Notes: generated from the sequence alone by a model not told the origin. Positions 49,946 through 59,661 are shown, counted from the stretch's first letter. The stretch: 64,000 nucleotides of DNA from SOIA01 sp964348015 (GCA_964348015.1 CAYGBC010000045.1:26733-90732), one strand, 5' to 3'. Made by a program: numbers and translations.

Positions 49946-52369
49946 ATGAAAAATCGATTTCTGACGGCAATTTTTTTAGTATCCGCTGCAACCCTCTGCC
50001 TGGAGATATCCCTGACCAGATACTTCTCCATCTCTCAACAGTACCACTTCGCTTTTCTGGTCGTCAGCATCGCCTTCATGGGCTACGGGGCCAGCGGGTC
50101 GTTCTTGTCTGTTTTTAAGACTCATGAATCCACAGATCGAGATAAATTCCTCTCGTGGAGCTCTTTGCTGTATTCCCTGACTGTACTCGCCGCCTTCTTC
50201 CTGTGCAATATGATTCCCTTCGATGTTATCAAGCTCTCCTGGGACAAAAAACAGATCGTATATATCTTTCTTTTTTATCTCCTGCTCAGCATACCTTTCT
50301 TTTTCGCCGGACTCACCATATCTTTTGCTATCTCCAGGGCATCGAGCTTCGTGAACAGGATCTACTTTTCAGACCTTCTGGGCGCAGGAACCGGCACGCT
50401 GCTGGTCCTGGTTGTTTTTCTCCCCAGAGGAGACAGAGGAGTCATCCTCCTGATCTCATTCCTGGCTCTTTTCTCTTCTCTTCTTTTTTCCTGGGAAAGA
50501 TCTCTCCGTTTCAAGGCTCTTTTAGCAAGTCTGATGGCAGTCGAAATCGTCCTGTTCCTGCTCGCCCCCTCATGGCTCAGCTTCAGGATGTCTCCCTACA
50601 AAGCTTTACCGGTGGCTCTCAAATTTCCCGGGGCCAAGCATCTTCTCACTCGATGGAACGCTATATCCCGCGTCGATACGCTGGAGTCTCCTGCTCTCAG
50701 GCATGCCCCCGGAATGAGCCTGATGTACGAAAAAGAGCTTCCCCCTCAACTCGGTCTCACAACGGACGGAGACGGACTTTCCGCCATCACCCGGTTCGAC
50801 AGCTTACAGGATCCCTCGCTTGAATTCCTCTCGTTTCTTCCCGCCTCCCTTGCCTACTCTCTGGTGGAGTCTCCCCGCGTTCTCATCATCGAACCGAAAG
50901 GCGACCTGGATGTCCTCTCTGCACAATATTTTAATGCCCGCTCAATCAAGGTTATCGAGAAGAATCCGCTCATCCTCAGCCTACTCCGTAATGAGTTGGC
51001 CGAACCTTCCGGAAACCTCTATGTCTCGGACAAAATTCAGACTGTATCCGCCTACAGCCGGACCGCTGTGAATCAAGACAAGAGCACGTATGACCTGATT
51101 GTCTTTTCGCTGACAGATGTGTTCGGAGCGTCCGGAACCGGCCTTCAAGGATTCAGCGAGAATTATCTGTACACAGTCGAGTCATGCGAACGTATGCTGG
51201 ATCGGCTTTCACCAGACGGGCTCGTCGGCATGACCCTTTATCTCCTCCCCCCTCCCAGGAAGGAGGCTAAGCTTCTTGCGACCTGGGTTGAGGCTCTCGA
51301 CAAGAAAGGCCTGGACCCCTTTGCACGCGTGATCGCCATCAGGAGTTGGGGAACCCTGAGTTATTTCATAAAGAAAAGCCCGTTTTCCCCGCAATACATC
51401 CAGGAACTCAAAGAATTCGCTGCCAGAAACCTGTTCGATCTTGTCTACTATCCCGGAATAAAAGCCGAGGAAGTCAATCTCCATAACGTGCTGGGTCAGC
51501 CCATCTACTACAACTTGACTCTTCAGCTCCTTTCCCCTCTGAAAAGAAAAGAGCTTTACCGAGATTATCTCTTCCAGATAGAGCCGGCTTCGGACAACCG
51601 CCCGTTTTTCTTCAATTTTTTCAAACTGAATCAGTTGAAGAGCACTTACACAGTCCTTGGCCAGAAATGGCTTCCTTTTCTTCAGGGGGAATACCTGGTG
51701 TTTCTTCTGCTCATCCAGTCCGTCCTCATCGCTTTCGTTCTGATACTCCTGCCTCTGATTATTCTCCGCAGGAGGGTCCGTAGAACAAAGGGAATGGCCT
51801 CGAAAACCTTTTTCTATTTCGGGCTGATCGGAATGGCGTTCATGTTCGTGGAGATCATTTTCATCCAGAAATTCATCCTCTTCCTGGGACACCCCCTGTA
51901 TTCGATATCGGTTATAATTTTTTCCCTCCTTTTCTCGTCCAGCCTTGGGAGCTTATTCTCGAAAAAAATTCTGGGGAAAAATCTCATGCGAAACCTCAGG
52001 AAATGCCTGGTCCTTTTAGCGGGGCTCATCGCGCTTTCTCTCGCACTTTTTCCGCCCTTTACCAAAAGTCTCATCCATCTGGGTCTCCCGTTCAAAATGA
52101 TATTCACGTTCACCGCTGTCTTCCCTCTAGGTTTCCTGATGGGGTTCCCGTTTCCTACAGGAATCCGCCTCCTCGCAGAACACGATAAAAGACTTATTCC
52201 ATGGGCCTGGGCGACCAACGCATTCTCGTCCGTCATCCATTCGATCGGAGCTTTGATGATCGCTTTTTCGACCGGCTACAATCTTGTTCTGATCCTGGCT
52301 TCCGGAGGATACTTACTCGCCATTCTTTTTACGCATTTCTCCGACCATCGGGACAAACCGAACATCTAA
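49946..52369 (+). CDS. Large membrane protein with spermidine-synthase-like domain
   Basis: 807 aa. An N-terminal bundle of about six or seven membrane helices (about 5-215), a soluble middle (about 220-590) and a second helix bundle (about 595-800). The middle resembles a spermidine-synthase/methyltransferase fold: VLIIEPKGDLDVLSAQYF near 312-329, IKVIEKNPLIL, and YDLIVFSLTDVFGASG near 386. The glycine-rich GGGDG loop of active spermidine synthases is replaced by EPKGDLD, so catalysis is doubtful. Such membrane SpeE-like proteins are found in many environmental bacteria without known function. It overlaps the convergent pcm gene by 57 bases. Confidence 0.8.
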   Translation: MKNRFLTAIFLVSAATLCLEISLTRYFSISQQYHFAFLVVSIAFMGYGASGSFLSVFKTHESTDRDKFLSWSSLLYSLTVLAAFFLCNMIPFDVIKLSWDKKQIVYIFLFYLLLSIPFFFAGLTISFAISRASSFVNRIYFSDLLGAGTGTLLVLVVFLPRGDRGVILLISFLALFSSLLFSWERSLRFKALLASLMAVEIVLFLLAPSWLSFRMSPYKALPVALKFPGAKHLLTRWNAISRVDTLESPALRHAPGMSLMYEKELPPQLGLTTDGDGLSAITRFDSLQDPSLEFLSFLPASLAYSLVESPRVLIIEPKGDLDVLSAQYFNARSIKVIEKNPLILSLLRNELAEPSGNLYVSDKIQTVSAYSRTAVNQDKSTYDLIVFSLTDVFGASGTGLQGFSENYLYTVESCERMLDRLSPDGLVGMTLYLLPPPRKEAKLLATWVEALDKKGLDPFARVIAIRSWGTLSYFIKKSPFSPQYIQELKEFAARNLFDLVYYPGIKAEEVNLHNVLGQPIYYNLTLQLLSPLKRKELYRDYLFQIEPASDNRPFFFNFFKLNQLKSTYTVLGQKWLPFLQGEYLVFLLLIQSVLIAFVLILLPLIILRRRVRRTKGMASKTFFYFGLIGMAFMFVEIIFIQKFILFLGHPLYSISVIIFSLLFSSSLGSLFSKKILGKNLMRNLRKCLVLLAGLIALSLALFPPFTKSLIHLGLPFKMIFTFTAVFPLGFLMGFPFPTGIRLLAEHDKRLIPWAWATNAFSSVIHSIGALMIAFSTGYNLVLILASGGYLLAILFTHFSDHRDKPNI

Positions 52370-53044
52370 GATGTGTCTGGTTTTTGGCTTGCCGTCTGTC
52401 TTGGTCACCAACGTCAGAGACTGGAAGAACAGCGTGCTTCCCAGGGGCAGGATGAGTTTTCCTCCTTCCTTGAGCTGTTTGATGAGAGGAGGAGGAATAT
52501 GGTTGGCCGCGCAAGTGACGATGATCGCATCGTACGGCGCATACTCTTCCCAGCCAAAATAGCCATCACTCCATTTCACGCGGACCTGGTCGTAATTCAG
52601 TTCCTTCAGAGTCGCCTCTGCTTTTTTCGCCAGCTTCTCCCTTATCTCGATCGAATACACCTGGTCTGTCAGATGAGCCAGAACAGCGGCCTGGTATCCC
52701 GATCCTGTGCCGATCTCCAGAACCCTTTGCCCTTCCTCCAGCTCAAGACACTGGGTCATCAAAGCGACAATATAAGGCTGGGAAATCGTCTGGCCCTCAT
52801 CAATCTCGAGCGGATAATCATTGTAAGCCTGACTCCGCCAGTTTGGCCGCACAAAAAGATGACGGGGCACTGTTCTCATCGCCTCCAGGACTTTCTTATC
52901 CGTTATGCCCCGCATCCGCAGCTGCCTCTGGACCATCATCTCTCTCTTCCTGGCGAAGATATCCTCCTCATCGCTGATCGAAGAAAGAGAGACTGCAGAC
53001 ACCGCGGCCAGTCCGACCATCACCTTTATGAATAATTTATTCTT
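52313..53044 (-). CDS. pcm: Protein-L-isoaspartate O-methyltransferase with signal peptide
   Basis: Repairs isoaspartyl residues in aged proteins using S-adenosylmethionine. The ATG at 53044 is preferred over one 27 bases upstream and gives 243 aa, with a hydrophobic signal-like N-terminus (KLFIKVMVGLAAVSAVSLSS). The enzyme proper starts near residue 30; RVLEIGTGSGYQAAVLA near 108-124 is the SAM loop, DEGQTISQPYIVALM near 81-95 the PCMT signature, and NHIPPPLIKQLKEGGKLILPLG near 179-200 the C-terminal motif. PCMT is usually cytoplasmic, so the apparent export is unusual, though periplasmic forms are known. Confidence 0.88.
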   Translation of the reverse strand, partial: KNKLFIKVMVGLAAVSAVSLSSISDEEDIFARKREMMVQRQLRMRGITDKKVLEAMRTVPRHLFVRPNWRSQAYNDYPLEIDEGQTISQPYIVALMTQCLELEEGQRVLEIGTGSGYQAAVLAHLTDQVYSIEIREKLAKKAEATLKELNYDQVRVKWSDGYFGWEEYAPYDAIIVTCAANHIPPPLIKQLKEGGKLILPLGSTLFFQSLTLVTKTDGKPKTRHILDVRFVPMVGEMRKKNGE

Positions 53045-53506
53045 CATAGTCCCCTCCTCTTCCCGGGACATCTCTATTGTATCCCCGCTGACTCCAAAAG
53101 AAAAGCATGACGGTGGAAAAAAATGAAGCGACTTGAATGTTATGAATTATTGAACGAGCACAGCTGTCCCCTTTTTTCATAATCAATGTAAGTCATTGAA
53201 AAATCACATCATCTGTGTTGGTGAGGTCCTTAACCTATAGGGGTGAGAAAATCCAATCAAAAATCACCCTTTGAAATCCTCCTCTCTGGGGATTGACCAA
53301 AAAGCCAATATTTGTAAACTTATGAAAATAGGTTCAATACAAAATAGAAATTTGAGATAAGGTCTTTTTGGCAATGAGAGAAAATATCGAGTTCCGATCC
53401 GTCGTTGGTATTGGAAAGAATAAAGTGACCAAAATTGTCCAAAATAACGGTAAAAAATGTACAAAATTTGGCACTTTTTTTGCCCAAATTTTAGTGTTTT
53501 TTTGAA
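53045..53506. other. AT-rich intergenic region
   Basis: About 460 bases between pcm and coaD, both transcribed away from it. A decayed member of the CAGTCCCC repeat family (CACAGCTGTCCCC followed by T6) lies near 53159-53178. No gene seen; short AT-rich open frames lack coding character. Confidence 0.5.
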
Positions 53507-53533
53507 TTGACAAAGGATAATTTTTTTGATAAT
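53507..53533 (+). promoter_or_regulatory. Promoter of the coaD-pilMNOPQ operon
   Basis: TTGACA (53507-53512) and GATAAT (53528-53533), both close to consensus, with a short 15-base spacer. The transcript would start very near the coaD ATG at 53549, giving an almost leaderless message. Confidence 0.45.
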
Positions 53534-53548
53534 AGTAACTTAACGAAA

Positions 53549-54076
53549 ATGAGCGAAGCCAATCATCGACAAAAAAGTCGTAAAGCTGTGTATCCCGGTT
53601 CATTCGATCCCATCACAAACGGACATGTCGATATCATCAAAAGAGGTTTGAAGATTTTTGACAGAATTCTCGTGGCCGTCCTGGAAAACCCGAAGAAAAA
53701 ACCCCTGTTCACATCTGAAGAGAGAGTCAGCATGATTCAGGATGTTTTCAACAAGCAAAAAAATACGGAAGTCAGGGCCTTCCATGGTTTGCTGGTTGAG
53801 TTCGCGAAAAAAAATAACGCCAAAGTCGTGATCAGGGGATTGAGGGCGATCTCAGATTTTGAGTACGAATTCCAAATGGCTCTGATGAACATGAAGCTCG
53901 ATCCTGAAATCGAAACCTTTTTCATGATGCCCAACCTCAGCTATTCGTTCCTCAGCTCAAAAATGGTGAAGGAGATCTTCATGTTGGGCGGCTGCCTCAA
54001 AGACCTGGTTCCTGAGCAAGTCGAAGACAGGCTCAGGGAAAAATTTAAAAATGAACACCCGAGTTTGAATCTCTAA
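53549..54076 (+). CDS. coaD: Pantetheine-phosphate adenylyltransferase
   Basis: Transfers AMP to 4'-phosphopantetheine, the penultimate step of CoA synthesis. 175 aa from the ATG at 53549; an earlier TTG would place the start in the promoter. YPGSFDPITNGHVDII near residues 15-30 contains the T/H-x-G-H nucleotide-binding motif, VIRGLRAISDFEYEFQMALMN near 92-112 and the C-terminal YSFLSSKMVKEI near 131-142 are family signatures. It lies 19 bases before pilM and may be cotranscribed with the pilus genes. Confidence 0.94.
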   Translation: MSEANHRQKSRKAVYPGSFDPITNGHVDIIKRGLKIFDRILVAVLENPKKKPLFTSEERVSMIQDVFNKQKNTEVRAFHGLLVEFAKKNNAKVVIRGLRAISDFEYEFQMALMNMKLDPEIETFFMMPNLSYSFLSSKMVKEIFMLGGCLKDLVPEQVEDRLREKFKNEHPSLNL

Positions 54077-54095
54077 ACGCAAGGGAGTAAGACGA

Positions 54096-55169
54096 ATGTT
54101 AGGAAAAGAAAAAGGCTTGGTCGGGCTGGACATCGGTTCTTATGCCGTAAAAGCGGTCGAATTTAAGGAAAAGAAAAAAGGCGGAGAAAGTTTCTACGAA
54201 GTCACCAAGATCGGCCTCGAGTTTCTGCCTCATGATGCCATAGTCGAAGGAACAATCATGGATTCGACGGCTGTGACCGAGACGATAAAAATGATATTTG
54301 ACGAGAATAAAATCTCGAACAAGAACGTTGTCATTTCTCTTTCCGGAAGCTCGGTCATCATCAAGAAGATATCCCTCCCCTCCATGGAAACTGAAGAACT
54401 GGCAGAATCCATCATCTGGGAAGCCAGACACAACATTCCCTATCCTTACGAAGAAACGGCCGTGGACTACGCTATCCTGAAACCCGCGGTGGGGTCAGAA
54501 GATAAAAATCTCGATATACTTCTTGTCGCAGCCAAAAAAGATAAATTGACCAATTACAGCAATGTCGTCCATCAAGCCCGGAAAAATTTGATTGCCATAG
54601 AAGTCGATGCTTTTGCCCTTCAGAATACCCTTGAAATCAATTACCCGGATTTATACAGAGAGAAGACAGTGGCCCTGATCAACCTCGGCGCCAACACGAC
54701 CAACATCGTTATCATCAAGAAAGAAAAACCTCAGCTGTTCCGGGACCTTTCCATCGGCGGCTCCATCATTACTGAGAACATCAGAAAGGATCTTGGGCTC
54801 AGCGTCGATGATGCGGAAAAAGTCATCAAAGGGATACCGGCCAAGGATATTCCACCCGAACAGGTCGAAACCGTCCTGAACACAAACATCGAAAACCTGA
54901 TCGAGGAGATCGAAAAAACCTTCTCATTCTATGAAGCTGGAGAAGGAGGAGAGAGAAAAATCGAAAAGATTCTTCTGAGCGGCGGATTGGCAAAACTGAA
55001 AGACCTTCCTAAGTTCTTCGAGCAGAGGTTCAGCACGGATACTGAAGTCTTCAATTCTTTCCGGAATGTCTATTTCAACGAAAAAAAATTAGACCCAGTC
55101 TACATCCAGGACATGGCCTCTATGTTTGGGGTCGCTTCTGGATTAGCAACTCGAAAAATGGAAGAGTAA
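54096..55169 (+). CDS. pilM: Type IV pilus assembly protein PilM
   Basis: Cytoplasmic actin-like protein that binds PilN's N-terminus and couples the pilus ATPase to the alignment subcomplex. 357 aa. GLDIGSYAVKAVEF near residues 9-22 is the phosphate-1 motif; ALINLGANTTNIVII near 190-204 phosphate-2, IGGSIITENIRKDL near 221-234, and the adenosine-side LLSGGLAKLKDL near 291-302. Start of a five-gene pilMNOPQ run in the standard order; the ATG follows a GGGAG site. Confidence 0.95.
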   Translation: MLGKEKGLVGLDIGSYAVKAVEFKEKKKGGESFYEVTKIGLEFLPHDAIVEGTIMDSTAVTETIKMIFDENKISNKNVVISLSGSSVIIKKISLPSMETEELAESIIWEARHNIPYPYEETAVDYAILKPAVGSEDKNLDILLVAAKKDKLTNYSNVVHQARKNLIAIEVDAFALQNTLEINYPDLYREKTVALINLGANTTNIVIIKKEKPQLFRDLSIGGSIITENIRKDLGLSVDDAEKVIKGIPAKDIPPEQVETVLNTNIENLIEEIEKTFSFYEAGEGGERKIEKILLSGGLAKLKDLPKFFEQRFSTDTEVFNSFRNVYFNEKKLDPVYIQDMASMFGVASGLATRKMEE

Positions 55170-55173
55170 AGCC

Positions 55174-55767
55174 ATGATACGAATCAACCTTTTAAAAGAA
55201 GAACCAAAGGCCCCAGTGGCCCCAAGGGAAGAAGAGGAGGTCATCAAGGAACGAAAACCTTTCCCGATGACTTCTCTGCTCGGGCTTTTTTTCGTTATCG
55301 TAGTGGCCGTCGGCTTCCTGCAGTTCAATGCCCTCAAGAAAGAAAGGAATCTCCTGAACGTCGTGCAGGAGGAGAAAAACAAACTCAGAGATGTGACATC
55401 CAAGCTTCAAACGGTCAGAGAACAGCAGAACCTCATCCTGAGAAAGATCAGCCTTATCAACCTGCTCAAATCCCAACAGGGAGTGGCAGTCACCATAATG
55501 GATGAGCTCAGCAAGCATATTCCCTACTGGGTGTGGCTGACTGAAGTGACATTCAGCAGGCAGCAAGTCCAGATTCGCGGAAGAGCTATAGATAACAATT
55601 TGATCGCTGACTATATCTACAACCTGGAGACAAGCCCGTATTTCCAGAACGTGAATCTTCAGTCTTCCACCCGCAGGCCGGGAAGGGGAACCGAGTACTT
55701 GGATTTTGCTCTCACTGCACAGTATGTGATCCCTATGATATCTCAACCGTCAATTAAGGGGAACTAA
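55174..55767 (+). CDS. pilN: Type IV pilus assembly protein PilN
   Basis: Bitopic inner-membrane alignment protein, 197 aa. It begins MIRINLLKEE, the PilM-binding INLL motif of PilN. One membrane helix lies at about 30-50, a coiled coil at about 50-95 and a ferredoxin-like periplasmic domain to the end. It starts 4 bases after pilM and ends one base before pilO. Confidence 0.92.
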   Translation: MIRINLLKEEPKAPVAPREEEEVIKERKPFPMTSLLGLFFVIVVAVGFLQFNALKKERNLLNVVQEEKNKLRDVTSKLQTVREQQNLILRKISLINLLKSQQGVAVTIMDELSKHIPYWVWLTEVTFSRQQVQIRGRAIDNNLIADYIYNLETSPYFQNVNLQSSTRRPGRGTEYLDFALTAQYVIPMISQPSIKGN

Positions 55768-55768
55768 A

Positions 55769-56341
55769 ATGAAAGATTGGCCATGGTACGGACACATCCT
55801 TTTAATCGCCATACTTGCCGCGCTACTCTATTTTGTCTGGTTCAAGCCTAAAAACGTGGAGCTGCAAAACCTTAGAGCCGAAAGAGAAAAAACCGAAGCT
55901 GAAGTCAAAGACCTTCAAAAGAAAAAAAGACAGCTGGACAGAATCGAAAAGGAAATCGCGGTTTTGAATGAAACACTCAATGAACTCGAACAGATCATCC
56001 CGAAAAGAAGAGAAATCTGGGACATTTTGAGAAACATGCAGCAGCTCGCCATCAACTCCCGGCTCAAGATCGACAAATTCGACCCGAAAGGGGAGATTCG
56101 GAAGGAATTCTACTTTGAGTGGCCGATCGACCTTGAAATTACCGGCGATTACCATAACCTTGCACTCTTTTTTGACCGACTGAGCAATTTTTCCCGGCTC
56201 TTCAACGTAGAGGATTTCTCGATAAAAGCACTCCAGAGACAGACAGACACCAACACGATATCCGCTACCTACACTGCCAAAACATATATCTTCCGGGAAG
56301 AAACCCCGGCTAAAAAGGGGAAAAAAGCAAAGGGAAGGTAA
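55769..56341 (+). CDS. pilO: Type IV pilus assembly protein PilO
   Basis: 190-aa bitopic partner of PilN. A membrane helix (about 9-26) precedes a coiled coil (about 30-78, ELQNLRAEREKTEAEV) and a ferredoxin-like core with PIDLEITGDYHNLALFFDRLSNFSRLFNV near 113-141, the characteristic PilO pattern. It lies between pilN and pilP with nearly no gap. Confidence 0.92.
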   Translation: MKDWPWYGHILLIAILAALLYFVWFKPKNVELQNLRAEREKTEAEVKDLQKKKRQLDRIEKEIAVLNETLNELEQIIPKRREIWDILRNMQQLAINSRLKIDKFDPKGEIRKEFYFEWPIDLEITGDYHNLALFFDRLSNFSRLFNVEDFSIKALQRQTDTNTISATYTAKTYIFREETPAKKGKKAKGR

Positions 56342-56343
56342 AA

Positions 56344-56832
56344 ATGAAAAAAGCACTGTCTCTTTTTCTTTTAGGCTGCCTTCTGTGTATGAGTCACCAG
56401 ACCGCTCTCGCTCAACAGGAAAAACAGGGTGCCCAGACGAAAGAAAAACAGGAAATGAAGAAAGAAATCAACGAGATAATGCCGAAACAAACCCGGCCCA
56501 CGTACAGCCGGGCCGGAAGGAAAGATCCTTTCAGAGACCTGCTGGCTCAACAAGAGGCCAGAAGGACAGGAGAAGGCGAAGAAGGCCCGGTCATTTCTGT
56601 CGAGAACCTGAACGTGATCGGTATCGTCAAGGCCAGAGGACAGTTCACAGCCATCATAACCGGTCTTGAGGAGTTTCCTCTGTTCGTCAAAGTCGGACAT
56701 AAATTTTCCGACGGCTACATCCTCTCGATAAACGAAAACCAAGTCGTTTTCCGGAAGACAGAAGAAAGAGGCTCTCCTTTATTTAAGCCCAAAGATATAG
56801 TCAAAGAAATCACCACAGAGGAGCGAAGATGA
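56344..56832 (+). CDS. pilP: Type IV pilus assembly protein PilP
   Basis: 162-aa pilot lipoprotein that connects PilNO to the secretin PilQ. The N-terminus has a signal sequence with possible lipobox LLGC or LLC (residues about 9-16). RKDPFRDLL near residues 60-68 is the PilP motif that follows a disordered linker, and a small beta domain follows (about 85-150) with LNVIGIVKARGQFTAII. It overlaps the start of pilQ by four bases. Confidence 0.9.
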   Translation: MKKALSLFLLGCLLCMSHQTALAQQEKQGAQTKEKQEMKKEINEIMPKQTRPTYSRAGRKDPFRDLLAQQEARRTGEGEEGPVISVENLNVIGIVKARGQFTAIITGLEEFPLFVKVGHKFSDGYILSINENQVVFRKTEERGSPLFKPKDIVKEITTEERR

Positions 56833-59039
56833 AAAAGAAAAAAATACTCCGGGTAATATCATTATTTTGTTTCCTTTCCCTTATGTGGGCATACGCCAGC
56901 AGCCAGTCTTCGGTCAGTATAAATTCGATAGCCGTTCAAACTGAAGAGCTCAACACTCTCATACTGCTTGAATCAACCGCACCTCTTCTGATCACAGGAA
57001 CATACTACTCTCAAGATGATCCCGCGACTATTGTTGTTGAACTGGACAAGGTCACTACCGATGCAGAGACCTCGATCGACCTCAAGGGATCTCTCTATGT
57101 TGAAGACATCAAGATCGAAAAAACGGGCGCGGACACCGCTCGCCTTTTGATACAGCTTCTGGAGAAAGTCCCCTACCGGTTCTACACCTCCAACGGATAC
57201 ACAGTCGTTGAGCTCAACAGGATCCAAAGAACTCTCAACGGTTACATCCTCACTTCTCAAACCGAAGAAGAGCTCAAAAGGATGCCTGAAAAAGCGATCC
57301 AATTCGTAGGGGTCGGGATTATCGAGAGGGCGGACAGTCTCGATGTCACTGCCAGATTGAGTGAAGAAACTGTTACACAGGTCTTCGCTCTGGAAAATCC
57401 TCTCCGTTTGGTTGTCGACTTTTTCGATACTCTCTATCCTGATCCGACTTACACCTATCCTGTCCAAAGGCTGGGCATCTTCAGGGTGAGAACAGGACAA
57501 TTCCAGAGAGAAGATCCCTACACCATCGCCCGGCTCGTTTTCGACCTGTCTGAACCGCGTCATTACGCGCTGGAAATCACCAGGAATGAAATTTATGCCT
57601 CGTTCACCAAAGGCCCTGTTGTCCGGGCTCTTCCTTCCGTTGCTCCCCCTGTAGAACCCGAAGTGACGCCTGAGGTAGAGAGACCTGTCGAGCCCGTAAC
57701 GCCTCCTGAGATCGAACGTCCAGAAGAAGTCCCGTCGGAGCGATACAGGCCAAGGACCATCGCAGGGGAAGAAGCAGGGTATACGGGAGAAATCATCGGA
57801 GCCCTCCGGTTTAAAAACGCAGACCTGGAGGATGTCGTTCTCTGGCTTGCCGATTTCGCCGGACTCAATGTCGTTTTTGACCCCGATGTCCGGGGCACTG
57901 TCACCTGCGACTTGAGATACGTTCCATGGGATCAGGCTCTCGATCTGATTCTCAGACCGAATAAAATGGGAAGGACTATCGAGGGAAACGTCCTCAGAAT
58001 CGCTCCTGTGGCCACTCTCACACGAGAGGCAGAAGAAAGACTGAGGCTGCAGGAAAGCCAGGAGCTGGCCGGACCTCTCCAAACAAAATATTATGAGCTC
58101 TCTTATGCCCGGGCTTCAGAAGTCCAGGGTCTCCTCTCCACAAAGGTCTCAACACGAGGAGAATTGATAATCGACGAACGGACAAACACTTTGATCATAA
58201 CGGACGTTGTCGATAGATTCGATCTTATCGAGCAGCTTATCGGATTGCTCGATACACCGACGCCTCAAGTCTCCATCGAGGCGCGTGTGGTTGAAGCGTC
58301 CTCCACGTTCGTCAAAAACCTGGGAATCCAGTGGGGATTCCGGGGAGCCGCAGACCCCTTTCACGGAAACCCGACATCCCTCACATTCCCCCACAGTGTC
58401 GATGTGGATGGAGCGATTATCCCTCAGGGAATCTCGACGAGAGGCATCGGAGGCCCTCTCGGTGGATATGCGATCAACCTTCCTGCTCCCGCGTTCACTT
58501 CAGCCGTAGGCTTTTCTTTCGCAAACATTGGGGATTCCGTCAGGGTTGACATGGCGATTTCCGCCCTGGAGAGAAGCGGTGAGGGCCGTATCATTTCCTC
58601 TCCGCTGGTCACGACTCAGAACAACCATCAAGCCGAGATCATCCAGGGTCGGCAGATCCCTGTCCAGACTGTCGCGAACTTCACCACTTCAGTCAGGTTT
58701 CAGAATGCCGCACTGGAGCTGAGAGCTACACCTCAGATCACTGCCGAGGGAACGATTATCATGGAAATAGATATCCGGAACGACGCTGCGGACTTTGCCA
58801 ACCTGGTCAACGGAATTCCACCCATCTTGACACAAAGTGCCAACACGAGAGTCATGGTTCCCGACGGAGGCACAACCGTGATCGGAGGAATCTACAGGTC
58901 AGAAGATTCCATCACGCGAGAAAAAGTGCCTTTCCTCCATAAAATTCCGATTCTGGGAGCTCTGTTCAAGAATTTCGCGCGCACCAAGGAGCACAGGGAG
59001 CTGCTCATATTCATCACTCCCAGAATAGTCCAACAATAG
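56829..59039 (+). CDS. pilQ: Type IV pilus secretin PilQ
   Basis: 736-aa outer-membrane secretin forming the pilus exit pore. Signal peptide (about 1-26), then two AMIN domains (about 30-125 and 155-255), a Pro/Glu-rich linker (about 265-310), an STN-type domain (about 325-400, RFKNADLEDVVLWLADFAGL), a secretin N1 domain (about 415-480) and the secretin core to the C-terminus with VPDGGTTVIGGIY near 676-688 and PFLHKIPILGALFK near 699-712. Complete secretin in the standard pilMNOPQ order. No pilA, pilB, pilC or pilT is in the window. Confidence 0.95.
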   Translation: MKKKKILRVISLFCFLSLMWAYASSQSSVSINSIAVQTEELNTLILLESTAPLLITGTYYSQDDPATIVVELDKVTTDAETSIDLKGSLYVEDIKIEKTGADTARLLIQLLEKVPYRFYTSNGYTVVELNRIQRTLNGYILTSQTEEELKRMPEKAIQFVGVGIIERADSLDVTARLSEETVTQVFALENPLRLVVDFFDTLYPDPTYTYPVQRLGIFRVRTGQFQREDPYTIARLVFDLSEPRHYALEITRNEIYASFTKGPVVRALPSVAPPVEPEVTPEVERPVEPVTPPEIERPEEVPSERYRPRTIAGEEAGYTGEIIGALRFKNADLEDVVLWLADFAGLNVVFDPDVRGTVTCDLRYVPWDQALDLILRPNKMGRTIEGNVLRIAPVATLTREAEERLRLQESQELAGPLQTKYYELSYARASEVQGLLSTKVSTRGELIIDERTNTLIITDVVDRFDLIEQLIGLLDTPTPQVSIEARVVEASSTFVKNLGIQWGFRGAADPFHGNPTSLTFPHSVDVDGAIIPQGISTRGIGGPLGGYAINLPAPAFTSAVGFSFANIGDSVRVDMAISALERSGEGRIISSPLVTTQNNHQAEIIQGRQIPVQTVANFTTSVRFQNAALELRATPQITAEGTIIMEIDIRNDAADFANLVNGIPPILTQSANTRVMVPDGGTTVIGGIYRSEDSITREKVPFLHKIPILGALFKNFARTKEHRELLIFITPRIVQQ

Positions 59040-59049
59040 GGGTGCAAAA

Positions 59050-59661
59050 ATGAAAAAAACGACAATTGTTTTGAAAATAGGGATTCTTCTTCCGTGTCTC
59101 CTTTTTCTTTTGTCCTGCGACCAAGTCAATCCCAACAACGCGAGCAGCAGCATAATCTTAGTCACGAGAATAAACGGCTACACAGACGCCGGGAGTGCGG
59201 CAGATTTTCTAGAGTCAGACACTCGAGAAGGTGCTCAGCCGGGACCCTATACCTACGTGGCGGATATTATTTCCGCTTCCCTGGAGGCCAGGCTCAAAGA
59301 GCCCATAACCGTCGGACCCGGCCCATCGTACAATAACAGAATATTCCTGCATTCTTACGATGTCACATACACGTACGTCGATTCGAACCTGAGTCCTCTC
59401 CCTTCTCCCAGTGTGCCCGCAAATTTCAGCGGGGAGCTTTCAGTGGCCATAGACATCGATTCCACAGTGGATGTCAATTTTGTCGTCGTCAGAGCACAGG
59501 CGAAACTTGAATCTCCTTTGACTGATGTGACAAATCAAGGAGCGCCCCCGGCAGTTTTACAGGTCCTTGCGACAATCACATTTTATGGGGATGACATCGC
59601 CGGAAATCCCGTGCAGGCGACAGGTTATCTGACCATCTACTTTTCCGAATACGCAGACTGA
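59050..59661 (+). CDS. Lipoprotein of unknown function in the pilus operon
   Basis: 203 aa. The signal sequence ends in LLSCD at residues 21-25, a lipobox, so the mature protein should be lipid-anchored at Cys 24. The rest is beta-rich without Cys, with repeated Ser/Pro/Asn and Thr/Val stretches (for example LSPLPSPSVPANFSGEL near 113-129). I do not recognise a family. It begins 10 bases after pilQ, so a role in the pilus or outer membrane is plausible but unproven. Confidence 0.75.
   Translation: MKKTTIVLKIGILLPCLLFLLSCDQVNPNNASSSIILVTRINGYTDAGSAADFLESDTREGAQPGPYTYVADIISASLEARLKEPITVGPGPSYNNRIFLHSYDVTYTYVDSNLSPLPSPSVPANFSGELSVAIDIDSTVDVNFVVVRAQAKLESPLTDVTNQGAPPAVLQVLATITFYGDDIAGNPVQATGYLTIYFSEYAD

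Noticed and set aside
56973..58082. 369-codon open frame antisense to pilQ
   Set aside because: It lies wholly within an intact secretin gene and has shadow-type composition.
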